The translations under genes were made by a program, and so were the position numbers. Below, piece by piece: positions 24,470 through 35,416 of a DNA stretch of 64,000 bases. The DNA comes from Erigeron canadensis (lineage: Eukaryota; Streptophyta; Magnoliopsida; Asterales; Asteraceae), in NCBI RefSeq assembly GCF_010389155.1, contig NC_057762.1, forward strand, positions 2,157,513-2,221,512. The letters run 5' to 3'. Each line of letters begins with the position of its first letter. Positions within the stretch are counted from its first letter, which is position 1. Below the pieces are notes generated by a model that saw only the letters and a list, made by a program, of their open reading frames with translations, was not told the DNA's origin and searched no databases.

Positions 24470-27400
24470 TTAGTTTCTAAAGGAAACCCAAACCTTTTGA
24501 GGTTTAGGTTTACCGAATTCATCTCTAATGATTAATTCGGTCCAATATCCATCGCTCTTTAATGGAGCCTTGGATGAAGATGGTGTCACAGACTGTTTCT
24601 TAGGTGAGGTGAAACGAGTCTTAGGAGGAGAATTCCTTGGTGAGTGAGTACCAAATCTAGGTTGACTCCCTAATCGATCATAGAATTTAGACGAACTATT
24701 AATTCTAACAGGAGGAGATCGATTTTGATAAGTCATCTTCCTAGGTGAATTAGTCCTTTGAGGTGTACGAGAACGACTCGGACTTCCACCACTAAAAGTA
24801 GTATTTTGTGAAGGTCCCTGTCGTTTTGGAGTCTTAAACCTATTATTATGAGCAACAATATCTGAGTCACTAGATCCACCAGAAGACATACCCTTATCAG
24901 GACATCTCCGTTTCCTATTTGGACAGCAACTATAAACATGTCCTACTTCATAACAATATAAACACGATTTTTTAGCTCTTGCTTTCTTAGCTTTAACATC
25001 AAACTCAACTGAAGTCATACCCAAACATTCCTTAAGTTCAATTGTGGCTGACTCCTCTTTTGACAAACCAGTTGACTCATTTTTACCCAAAAAATGTACT
25101 TTCTTTTGAGATTTTTTATGAGTCTTGTATGGAGTTAAGGGAACTTCACTAGACGTAGATTCATCCTTATTCCATACTTTGTCAATCTTGTCATGATCGA
25201 TCTTTTCAAAATCAATTTCATCTGATGTAAAAACAGTATCACATCCTTTCATTGTGAAACATTTAATGTTCTTATCAACAGGACAAGTTGACTTCACTTG
25301 ATTAGATCCTTTAGAAGAACTAATATCATAAATTCCATTCTTAGGATCCACTGGTTTAACAAATGAGCTTTCAAGCTTATGTTTCTTGTTAAGCTCCTTA
25401 ATTTTATCAATCGACTTTTTAGAGCTTTTAGGGGTCTTTTGATTAACATTTTGTGTTTCTGAAACGATTGGAACTATTACACCATTGTCAGTCTTTTCAG
25501 TGAGCTGCGTTAGAGATTCTGTATAATTATCATTGAACGGACCTCTAACTTCATTATAACTCATACCCAAACCACTTTTATCTTTTGAATCCCGTGGTAT
25601 AGGTTTTTGCATCTGCATTGATCGTATTAACTCAGATCCCCTAATTTGATCTAGTCTTGTATTAAGCTTAACTATTTCCAATTTTGCGTCAACTAATTTC
25701 TTTCTCCTTTTTAGAAAAATCTTCAGGTAGTTGAGCATATTGTTCATTTCCTACTTTTTCCATCATAACTGACTGCTTTAGTTTTTCTTTTAATGCAATA
25801 ATATCCTTATCAGATGCACGAATCTTATCTTGATAAAGACTTTCTTGTTTTACCAAACCAGAATTTTTGGCAAACAAAGAGTCGTTTTCCTTTTTAAACA
25901 TGTTGTTCTGACTAGTTAAGTTAATAACTGACTTATTCAAAATAAACACCTCAAGTTTTAAGTCCGACACCATTTTACACACATTAATTATAGAAGATAA
26001 AGAACATGATACCTTTTGATCTGCAGCCTTGCAATCTGCCATGTATGCAACGAACTCTTCGGTTGTCATACCTTCAGGTATCTCAAAGTTCTTCATCTGT
26101 TCTTCGATGCTCTGCATAGAAATGTCATCAACAGGATTTGATGACTCTTTCTTTTCTTCAGATGCTTTTATTGCAGTCATTTGTTCACTCTCAAATCTTA
26201 CTGTCTCAGCAACATTACACATATTCTTCTGTACTGTCTCAGATGCACTTTCTTCACTTGAGTATACAGCATAATCAATCGTTGCGGCTACCTCATCATA
26301 TAATTCTACCATATAGGCATAATTCGAGGTATCATCGGATTGTGTATCCCATTGATAAGTACCATCTGGATTTTGAACAACAACAGCCTTTGAATCCGAA
26401 AATGGTGACGAAACAGGCTGCTGTGGAGTAACAGGATATGTAATCATTGCTTGCGTCTTATGATTATTTGGTGTAACACCCCCTTGATTATAATTTTGAC
26501 GACCAGCAACAGTATTATCAATCCTTTTAGGCCTTTGACACTCTCTTGCAAAATGACCAAATCCATCGCAATTATAACATTTCACCTTGGATTTGTCAAA
26601 ACCTTTAGTGCCATTACCTATAGGTCTACCAGTTCTCTGAGTGAATCTTCTGACTTTAATGATAAGCATAGCAAGCTGCCATTGTAGATCCATTTCTTCC
26701 AAATCATCAGGATCTATTTGATTGTAATCCTCATCATTTACTGCAGGATCAGTAACCTTTCCCCCAATAAACGCTTCATGAGCATTACAAAAGGCTGAGT
26801 AAATACGCATTCTTCCCTCTACAGAACTCATACTCATTGGCATAGAATGCTAAATGAATAGGCTTAGCATGATATAAGGATGGATCTTGTGTAAAGTCTG
26901 AGTGAGTGTCCTTAATCCTTCTCTTCATATCTCTGTTCTTTAGCTTGGAGACTACCTTCTCAAAATCCCATGTACTGCATTCCTGACATCTTGAAGTTGA
27001 TGAACATAATCAGTCCAAGTTTTAGGCAGTGAGTCCAGAAACTTATCAACTAGCTCAGTTTGAGGATAAACTACTTCAAAGTATGACAATTCAGTGGTTA
27101 GATGACTGAATCGAATAATAATCTCATCAAGAGATTCCCCTTTCAGTCCATTAAAGGCTTCATATTGACGCTTGAGAAGCTTGATACGGTTTTTCTTCAA
27201 AGTTACATCACCCTCACAATACCTTTTGAGAGCATCCCATAAATCCTTTGAAGTAGTGTACTTTTTAAACAGATGTACACTATCTTGAGGCAATGCCATA
27301 GTTAGAGTTGACAAAGCCTTCCCTTCAACAGCGTATCTTTTACGTCTTCAATAGGCATATCAGCATAAGTATACCTACTGATTACTCCGTTCTTCTCATA

Positions 27401-27613
27401 TGAAGGCCAATCAAAACCTTGAGTTATTACTAGCCACATTTCCATGTCAGTGAGACGAATGTAGTCTTCAAAACGTCTCTTCCACATCCAATATATCTCC
27501 ATACGGAAAAGCTTTGGAGGTGTATTACCCCGACCAACCTCATGGTCATGCATGATCATCTGGCTGATAAGTAAGGCATTAGGTGAGTTTGCGGCAGCTG
27601 GTAAAGTAGTCAT
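24470..27613 (-). pseudogene. gag: gag of inner copia element
   Basis: The start is the ATG at 27613 (MTTLPAAANS). The gag helical domain spans about 27500-26950 (LFKKYTTSKDLWDAL). Zinc knuckle CYNCDGFGHFAREC lies near 26585 and a second one, CLYCYEVGHVYSCC, near 24950-24910. Between them are long coiled-coil-like segments (around 26200-25700). The basic C-terminus (FKTPKRQGPSQ, SPSRSRTPQR) ends at the stop 24472-24470, shared with the outer copy. Frame changes near 27310, 26845-26950 and 25700-25745 disrupt the ORF. The central coiled-coil part is longer than and diverged from the outer copy. Confidence 0.87.
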
Positions 27614-28032
27614 TTCGAATCTTTTGAAATCAAATTAAACGAAATAACACTAAGTTCGTGTGGCACGAAGGACGAAGTCACGTGGCATGAAGCACGAAGT
27701 CACGTGGCACGAAGCACAAAGTCACGTGCCACGAAGGACGAAGTCACGTGGCGCGAAGCAGAGCACGAAGTACCGCGTCACGACCTAAGTCACGAAGGGT
27801 AGTTCGTGTTGACGTGGCACGAAGTAAAACTAAGTCACACGAGTCACACGTGACACAGAGTCCACGAGGTGACAATAACGTAAGCACGAAGCAAAAATCA
27901 ACTTCGTGCTGACGTTAGCACGAAGTGTCAAACGAAGGAGAGCACGAAGAACGCAAATTAACACGAATTTCGAACGAGATTGCAATCAATAGCCAATCAA
28001 ACGATCTTAAACCTTTTGGTAATCAACCTTAG
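27614..28032 (-). other. leader of inner copia element with repeated CACGTG motifs
   Basis: This is the 5' untranslated region between PBS and gag ATG. It contains degenerate repeats of GAAGTCACGTGGCACGAAGCAC, with four perfect CACGTG palindromes between about 27678 and 27760. The outer element retains only a short eroded part (8893-8989). Confidence 0.8.
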
Positions 28033-28045
28033 GGCTCTGATACCA
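28033..28045 (-). other. primer binding site, initiator-Met tRNA
   Basis: Minus strand TGGTATCAGAGCC, a perfect match to the plant iMet-tRNA primer complement, two bases from the LTR end. Confidence 0.95.
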
Positions 28046-28047
28046 CT

Positions 28048-28730
28048 TGTAAGGTGCCCTATTGTTGCGTGGATCGTAATAAGACGTGATTCGTTATGTC
28101 AAGAGTGCGGAATCCTCTTGAGATAACTAGATTGCTATTGCCTTTCGTTGATTAATGAGCAATTAATCAACCCAAGGAGATGCACAAGGCTTGTGGTTCG
28201 TGTAAGAGATTACACGAACGAACAATTAACCTTAACTCGTAAATTCGTAAATAATTAACGAAGATTCGAAAAACGATTTCCTAATTCCGTAGATTAGGTC
28301 TTGTATTTATACTAATTAAGTATTGGATCGTGTGGGCTTAGGCCATAATTACGTATTAGGCCCGAAACAATTAACAACCGATCTGCCTCGTGCTGACGAC
28401 AGCACGAGGTTCATCCTGCATGCTGATGACGTCAGCACGAGGGACGAACCGTTGTTCTTTGTTTGACTTTGTTTGACTCGTACATAACATCCAATCACCG
28501 TTTAAGTGTTCTACGACACTTATAAACCTTGATTCTATGTTCTTGTACCTGCAAAACAATATATAACACACAAACATAATACCAAGCATAAACAGATATA
28601 ATATTGAAGTTCGAACGTAATCATTAAATATCAACACAAGTTCTTATTTCAAAGATTACACACAAGTTCCTAAAAACATAAACGATAATCAAATGTATCT
28701 TGCGATTGTCACAACGAATCTGCATCTACA
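28048..28730 (-). repeat. 5' LTR of inner copia element
   Basis: 683 bp, direct repeat of 13946-14627. On the minus strand it starts TGTAGATGCAG and ends GGGCACCTTACA, directly before the PBS. Confidence 0.95.
28304..28434 (-). promoter_or_regulatory. LTR promoter of inner copia element
   Basis: On the minus strand a perfect TGACGTCA bZIP-type palindrome (28434-28427) is followed about 115 bases later by TATAAATA (28311-28304). The 3' LTR carries the same arrangement. Promoter function is inferred. Confidence 0.65.
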
Positions 28731-28735
28731 GGGGT
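28731..28735. repeat. target site duplication GGGGT, right copy
   Basis: Five bases immediately after the inner element's second LTR, identical to 13941-13945. The pol codons of the outer element continue from here. Confidence 0.93.
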
Positions 28736-30060
28736 TTGCACAACGAGAAGGATATGACTATAACGAAACTTTTGCACCAGTTGCTAGGATTGAAGCTATA
28801 AGGTTATTTTTAGCCTATGCAAGTTTCAAAGGTATAAAGGTGTATCAGTTAGACGTTAAGAGTGCCTTCTTATACGGTGAAGTCAAAGAAGAAGTGTATG
28901 TTCACCAACCACCGGGGTTTGAAGATCCGAATTATCCAAGAAGAGCATATTGTTTGGATAAGGCTCTTTATAGATTGCATCAAGCACCCAGAGTGTGGTA
29001 TGAAAAGTTGTCAACGCATTTGTTGACAAATGGATTTAGAAGAGGATCGATAGACAGCACATTGTTTATCAAGTGGAAGAAGCGAGATTATCTAATTGTA
29101 CAAGTTTACGTGGATGATATCATTTTTGGTTCATCTAATATAAAGATGTGCAAAGAGTTTGAAATGAGCATGAAAAATGTATTTGAAATGAGTGCTATGG
29201 GGGAATTACAATTTTTCCTCGGACTACAAGTAGATCAAAGGAAAGATGGATTCTTTATTCACCAGTCTAAGTATGTCGATGACATCTTGGAAAGGTTTCA
29301 AATGCTAGAGTCCAAGACATATGGTACTCCTATTCAACAAAATCATGGTTTAGGGGTTCTTGATCCGAAAGATGAACTTGTGGATGCAACTTATTATCGT
29401 GCTATTATTGGCTCATTGATGTATCTGACTGCTTCGCGTCCAGATATTATGTTCGTTGTTTGTCTTTGCGCTAGATTTCAAGCTAGTCCAAAAGAGTCAC
29501 ATTTGACTGCAGCAAAACGTATTCTACGTTATCTTAAGGGAAACCAAGGGCTTGGTCTATGGTATCCAATTGGAGGAACGTTTGATTTTGTTGCATATAG
29601 TGATTCGGACTTTGGCGGTTGTAACAATGATGGAAAGTCTACGACTGGAGGTTGTCAGTTGTTAGGAGGAAGATTAGTATCGTGGCAGTGCAAGAAGCAG
29701 ACATGTGTTGCTCAGTCTTCATGTGAGGTAGAGTATATGGCTGCTGGTAGCTGTTGTTCCCAGGTATTGTGGATTCAGCAACAACTTCGTGACTACGGTA
29801 TGGATTTTCTTGATACTCCTATTAGAATAGACAATAAGTCAGCTATAGACATTACAAATAACCCTGTCATGCATAAGGTCACCAAGCATATTGATATTAG
29901 ACATCATTTCTTGCGTGATTGTGCCCAAAAGAAGTTAATTCATTTGGAAAAGGTTATAACCGATGATAATTTAGCTGATCTGTGTACCAAAGCATTTGAT
30001 AAGGCTCGATTTGAGAAGTTAATTCTTTTCAATGGGATGAAGAATGCTGATTCATATTAA
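28731..30060 (+). pseudogene. pol: RT and RNase H of outer copia element, downstream half
   Basis: The gene resumes with GGGGTTTGCACAACGAG, the second copy of the target duplication followed by pol. It is open to the stop at 30058-30060 near ADSY. RT motifs include [14 protein letters not shown] (near 28840) and YVDDIIFGS (near 29110). RNase H has AYSDSDFGG (near 29600), SSCEVEYMA (the inner copy has CEAEYMA) and DNKSAIDI (near 29830). This half is intact in frame while the upstream half is broken in many places. The Met-containing start near 28693 lies in the inserted LTR and is not a real start. Confidence 0.9.
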
Positions 30061-30920
30061 ATCTCTCAAAGAACTAATTTTGTAAGTTTGTGTCTGTAAA
30101 TAGCTAAAGTCATAAAAATACAAAAAAAGTTCTCAGTGTCATAAAAAAAACCCATAAAAAGGTGAAAAATGAGAAAATGACAAAAATATGAAGAGATTTA
30201 AGTTAATGCTGTAAGATAATTAGAAGTGAGGATACTTAGCTTTTAAGTCTGTTTAATCGTAATATGACTGCTTAGTTCAATGATTACAATTTGGGATATA
30301 TTGGTAGACACAAAGTAGCAAGGTTTCCTTAATCTGAACTTAAATTATACAATGTTCTTGTGGGAAACATATTCAGATATATGGCTGAGAATGCTTGCTT
30401 TTCAGTAATGAATTGATCTAGTCCTTCAATTTTGTGAAAGATCTAGCCTTACTATAGGATTTGTTCAAAATATAGGCAAAAACCTCTACAACTCATGGCA
30501 TGAAAGTTAAATGTGATATTGTTTATGCAAATAAAATGAATGTTAATTAAGGGGCTAATGTGGTATTTGAGATTCGGACAAGTATGTCCTAGGGGTATCT
30601 TTGTATACCTAGCCTACCTAAAGCTTCCAACTTGGGATAGGTTGTCAGAAAGTTCGCTACATGGGTCTCATAGAAAATCACGGGTTCCTTATAAATAATG
30701 AAATGCAAAAGCAAATAAGTTAAATCACAAAGTAATTAAATTCAGTTATCTAAAAGGTGTCTCATGATTTGTTTAAGGGTGTTTTTGAATATATATTGAA
30801 TATTTGTTATCTTAGTGCTTGTATCGATTACGGAAGTATATCTGAATGTGGGTCACATAAGTTCGCAAACTATTCAGTGGCATATTAGGCTACTCGGGTT
30901 ACATGGTGACTGTCCTTGGC
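30061..30920 (+). other. post-pol noncoding spacer of outer copia element
   Basis: This is closely similar by eye to the minus strand of 21210-20350 in the inner element, including GTTACATGGTGACTGTCCTTGGC at its end. It is noncoding and moderately conserved between the two copies. Homology stops at about 30920, where a gypsy LTR fragment begins. Confidence 0.8.
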
Positions 30921-31874
30921 TTTCGTGCATTTTGTTCAAGTTCTTTTATCGGAGACTGAAAAACATGAAAACTATTTTGTACTTATATATATGTTCTTGA
31001 ACTATTTTACGTACTATCCTATGATCTTATGAGATACCTATGTTATGATTCTTAACTATTTAAAAAGGGTATTTAAGTCTTGAATGGGCAAGATCCTTAG
31101 ATACATTTATACTACTGTACCTGTTCTTTACCATGTTCTAGTTCTTACTGTTCTTGTTCAGTTCTTATTCTCTGCTATCAATTCATATCCCACAGTTCAG
31201 GGATTGAACCGTAGATAATTATGGACAACACTGTTTAGTGTAGGCCCACCCTCGTTCTCCGTTGTTCTGGAGGATGCATATTATCTGTTCTTGTTCAGAT
31301 CTATATCTTACTTGACTTACTTGATTATTATGAGCATGTCTTCGCATTACAGTTTAGTTCTAGCCAATCGGGTTAGCAGTGACAGTACATTTAAAGTTCA
31401 TTATTTGTTCTTGTTCTGCCCTTACTATTACAAAGTACTTTTGTTAAACGTACAGACCTTATGACCTTGTTCTTACTCTACATATTATCTATATGTATAC
31501 TAAACAAGTACTTTTTGTGAATCTCACCAACTACTTTCGTAGTTGACCTTCTGAACTTACATGCTTTTCAGGCTAGGCTAGTAGATCCTTTAGCATAGGA
31601 GTCTTCCTCTTTAAAGCTCATCTCATTGGGCGACTGTTCGAGCGTTCAAGACTAGGAGCTGTGAAGACCTTCCTTTGCTTATTCATTTCAAGACTTTGGT
31701 ACTTTAAGACAATTGTTCTGTCTTTTGAATATTATCTATTCTGGGTATACCCCATGTTCTGTAATAACTATTATACTTCTTATCTTCTTAATGTTTGGAT
31801 ATGTTAGAACTTGTACTGTATGCAATTGTGCTTATCTGTACATCCCGTATATTCCGCTTTAGCGGGATGTTACA
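30921..31874 (+). repeat. 3' portion of a gypsy LTR, plus orientation
   Basis: The end CATCCCGTATATTCCGCTTTAGCGGGATGTTACA resembles the end of the element A LTR read on the minus strand (CATCCCGAG...CCGCCTTAGTCGGGGTGTTACA). An inner block CTCACCAACTA...TTCAGG also matches. No PBS follows, and the 5' part is replaced by the outer copia element. Confidence 0.7.
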
Positions 31875-32529
31875 TGTTATATATATATGTATCCATATTT
31901 ATCTAGTTTTTAATATCTATGAATTTATCTATAACATGTCAAATATATAATAACAAAAGCATTTCTACTTTCCCTCGGTACATAAGAAAGGCATGGAAAT
32001 AAAATAAGCAGAGAGGGGGAGTCAACAAACAAGATCGAAAGGATAATAAGGCAATCTAAATATTTACATAGCCATCATGTTATACTATAAATTATAATAT
32101 GTGATAAGAAATAGTTCAAAAGTCGGAGAATAAAAAGGTAGACAAATTGGAGTTCGAGCAGAAAAAGAAGGGATGAAAAGTTGAATTCGGGTCAACAATC
32201 ATACCAAATCATCCTAATCTTTATAGGTTATGATTATCACATAATCAAGGTATTTCTTTATTATTTATATGATTCTCCTACAAGTTTAGTATTATGATTT
32301 AAATAGTGATTATCAAGAAATTAAGTCAGAAGCACCCCATATTAATTTAATTATATGGTATATAGCTTTAGAAAGCTTATGTATGGTACGATTTTGACAT
32401 GATTTTCCATCAACTTTGTAACATGATTTTGATATGATATCATTTTACTAGAAAAGGGGATTAGTGAACTCATAGTGATCTGATACAAGCACAGTTTATA
32501 AGCACAGAGAACAAGCACAGAGATAAATA
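31875..32529. other. AT-rich unassigned DNA
   Basis: No gene, repeat family or RNA recognised. Confidence 0.5.
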
Positions 32530-33019
32530 AGTTATATCTATCAAAATCCAAGCACGTCTTGATGGAAGCCTAAGTACAATTCATTGATCATAAATAAGTA
32601 CGCATATTAGTTCATGTGATTAATTAATCATTGAAATGTCCTTGATGAACTGATGATTTGGCCCTTGATGATCTTTGAACATTTTGACTCAAAATGAGTT
32701 TGAATGAACTTAGGTACTTGAACTGGACTTAATCTGAACGTCTTTGAACTCACACACATGTAATTATAATGTTAATTAGTTGAACATGTCTTTAATAATG
32801 ATCTTTAGCCTTAAGAACTTAGTTTGGTTGTTCATAGAACTTGCACTTTAATGATTAAGATGAATCATGACTTTAATGTACTTTGGTCAAGGATTGAGCA
32901 ATGATGTTTGTACAGCCTTTGGCATATATTATTGCAATGTAATGAAGCTGAGAACTGGTTTAGTGGTTAAGTACAAGATCTAGTTGATTTAAGTTCGTGC
33001 ATGCCAAGTTATAGAACAA

Positions 33020-33170
33020 GATCGTTTTAGTGTCAAGATCTTCTTGGGTCAAGATCTTCCTATGTCAAGATCTTCCTGGGTCAAGATCGTCCTGGGTCGA
33101 GATCGTCCTGGGTCAAGATCTTCCTAGAGTCAAGATCTTCCTAGTACCAAGATCTTCCTAGTTCAAGAAC
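33020..33170. repeat. 17-bp tandem array GTCAAGATCTTCCTGGG in LTR
   Basis: About eight head-to-tail copies of a ~17-bp unit with GATC at its centre, a compact version of the array at 6140-6460. Confidence 0.85.
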
Positions 33171-33863
33171 AATTTGAGCAAAACCAATCTAGAAGATTAG
33201 CTACCCAAGAAGTGTGTGATTCCCAATCACAACAACTTCGAATGAACAACCAAACACACCAAGAGCCTGAGACGATCTTGGGAAGATCGTCCTAGCTCAA
33301 GAATAGCCTCAACAAGTACGAGCACAATAATGAAAGTCTAGATCGATTTTCAGGACTTTCTTAGACATAGCACTAGTACAAATATACTCAATAACATTAT
33401 CTAGTAACACTTTTAATGATTTCAAGATCAAACATAACATGAACAAGTCATGATTTCAAGAACAAGTTGTACCTTCATTTTCCAAAAATGAGTTTTGTAG
33501 ATTAAAGCACGTTATGACCCAAATTTGTTCATACATATGTTGTTAAACACATTTAGACACAAACTCATTAACATTTAACATGATTTTCGTTCAAGAACTG
33601 GACCAAATCATCAAGAACATAAATTTAAAAAAGTACACTTTTAATTTGATTAAAAACTCATCAAATGTTATTGTTGCCTGAGAAACGATTCAAGAAGTGT
33701 GTTTTGATTATCACAAGGATAAAGTACAAACGATTTTGATCAAACGTTTCAAAATCAAAAGATGCTCTAGTGTGTGTTTTATGGTGTTTTTGGTGTGTGT
33801 TCTAGTAAGAGAGTGGAGAGATGGAGAAGATGATGAATAGGGTTTTCTCTCTCTAAACTCTTC

Positions 33864-33871
33864 TATTTATA
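33864..33871 (-). promoter_or_regulatory. TATA box of the gypsy LTR remnant
   Basis: Minus strand ACTATAAATAGAAGAG, followed by a CT/GA-rich leader. Confidence 0.6.
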
Positions 33872-34939
33872 GTCTTCTCATAATAAATGAACTTAATAAA
33901 TGCAAGGACTATTTATGAACATTTGAACTAGAACTTTTATGAACACGAACGTTTATGAACCGAACTTTAGTACTTCATCGTATTTAATCATAAACTCGTC
34001 ATATAAATCAAGATTTAAGATCAAATTGACCTTCATATAAGCACATAATTGGGTCTAAAGTACGTCAAGAACTTAAATAAATTGAACTGTCTAGCCATTC
34101 TAATGGCGAAAGTACGATTCAAGAAACTTATTTAGAACATTTCTAAGACGGTTGTTACATAACACATAGTTATTAATATAAATTACATGATAAATTATTG
34201 GTATTTAACTTCTATAGTGTTTTTAAATTATTTATAAAATCTAGGATGTTACACTTTTAGTTATCGTGAACAATTTATAAAAGTTTGTCACACTAACTAT
34301 ATTCACACTAAAAAGGGTGAAGTTATAAAAATTTACAATTTAGGGATGAACTTTCATATATTATTGTTACATCATTTTTGTCCACAATACACACTTGCAT
34401 GAATAACTTTTATAATTTTATTCACGCTAAATAAAGTGTGTATTATTTATCAATAAGGGATGTCTATAAAAAAGCTTTGAAAATTTTTTAAAAAAGCTGT
34501 CTGTAGATGACATTGGGTGCATCCTTACAATAGTATAACAAATTTTGTTATTCATTTGTTTTTGTATACATTAAATTGACATTATTCAAAATTGTTAAAT
34601 CAACATATTTGGAAACTAAAATAACATGCAATCTTTTTTATGTTTGGGATCATATCATCTTTAATTATTTCTAAATATTTAGTATCTGTATTATATATTA
34701 ATTAAAACCTTATTTTTTGAGAATTTCAAATTTGGAAAAAACGTTAAACCATAAATTAACTTACACGTATCTATTCTATATCATTACATATAGTGACAAC
34801 GATTCATCACCTTTGGAAAAAAACGACACATATCAATGTTTATGATTAAATAACTAACTTATTATCTGATCTGGTGGGCATTGTAACTGAAAAACCTCGA
34901 TCAATGTAGACAAACTCAAAAATATTTGGATTATGGCCA

Positions 34940-35110
34940 CCTACCCCTTCCCCCGCAAAAAAAACGACTTGGTGGGAACACCACCAAGGTTCGAATCCCT
35001 TTAAAAATATATTAAACAAACCAAGGTTTATGGGTCTCACTGCCAGGCAGCGTTGCAGGGTCGCTAGCTTGATGCTCTACATGACTAAGGGGTTCATGGA
35101 CATTTACGCT
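34940..35110 (+). mobile_element. possible tRNA-derived SINE fragment
   Basis: GGTTCGAATCCC (near 34989-35000) is a perfect B-box-like motif, with a weak A-box-like ACTTGGTGGGA about 20 bases upstream. Neither the tail nor a target duplication was identified. Confidence 0.35.
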
Positions 35111-35249
35111 TTTAATGAGCCTAACTAGGTTTTTGCATTTGAATCTATATCGATGTCTACTTTATTATATGTAATCACTCAGCTTAACTTCTACGACTAT
35201 TCTTTAGGCATATAATTTATGATAATTTAGTATGAAATAAGATCTAAAT

Positions 35250-35274
35250 GTGCAACGCACGGGGTGTAATCTAG
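35250..35274 (+). mobile_element. Helitron-like 3' terminus
   Basis: A GTGC-AAC-GCAC hairpin is followed by 10 bases and then CTAG, with T after it. That is the layout of a Helitron 3' end (hairpin, CTRR, insertion before T). The 5' end was not found. Confidence 0.6.
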
Positions 35275-35411
35275 TTGTATTGTATTTATCTATATCTCCA
35301 TTGGATTTATCTATATCTATATTGTATTTATCTATAGGCTTTTTTTTTTGTTGACCAAGGCATTTTATTTGCTCGACATCATAAGTTGATTTTAATAAAT
35401 TAAATTAAGTC

Positions 35412-35416
35412 ATGTT
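35412..35416. repeat. target site duplication ATGTT, left copy
   Basis: Matches 44679-44683 exactly, at both borders of the Tat element. Confidence 0.93.

Larger units (their letters stand above)
13946..28730 (-). mobile_element. inner SIRE-type Ty1/copia element with two extra ORFs, full length
   Basis: This is a structurally complete element on the minus strand: 5' LTR 28730-28048, PBS 28045-28033, gag 27613-24470, pol to 21211, a 2.5-kb spacer, env-like ORF A (18716-16247), ORF B (about 15829-14688), PPT 14640-14628 and 3' LTR 14627-13946. Both ends are TG...CA and the flanks carry GGGGT duplications. At 14.8 kb it is long for a copia element because of the spacer and extra ORFs. I count about 23 differences between the LTRs (around 3.4%), implying an insertion of the order of a million years old at commonly used plant rates. 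Confidence 0.93.
8893..30920 (+). mobile_element. outer SIRE-type Ty1/copia element, interrupted and truncated
   Basis: Two plus-strand blocks, 8893-13945 and 28731-30920, belong to one element: gag, PR, integrase and the start of RT in the first, the rest of RT and RNase H in the second. The 14.8-kb inner element splits the gene at 13945. Rejoining is supported by the identical 5-bp duplication GGGGT and by the uninterrupted homologous sequence on the minus strand near 22464. Both outer ends are lost: homology to the inner element's leader starts near 8893, and homology to its post-pol spacer stops near 30920. No LTR of this copy remains. Confidence 0.88.
32530..34253 (-). repeat. gypsy LTR remnant with its U3 promoter
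   Basis: On the minus strand it starts TGTAACATCCTAG at 34253 and has a TATA box at 33871-33864. It continues into sequence matching 5640-6560 of the element A LTR. The U5 end is missing near 32530. Confidence 0.7.

Noticed and set aside
28693..28735. Met codon at 28693 as the start of the 455-codon pol ORF
   Set aside because: These codons are LTR sequence of the inner element; pol resumes at 28731 from the interrupted outer gene.
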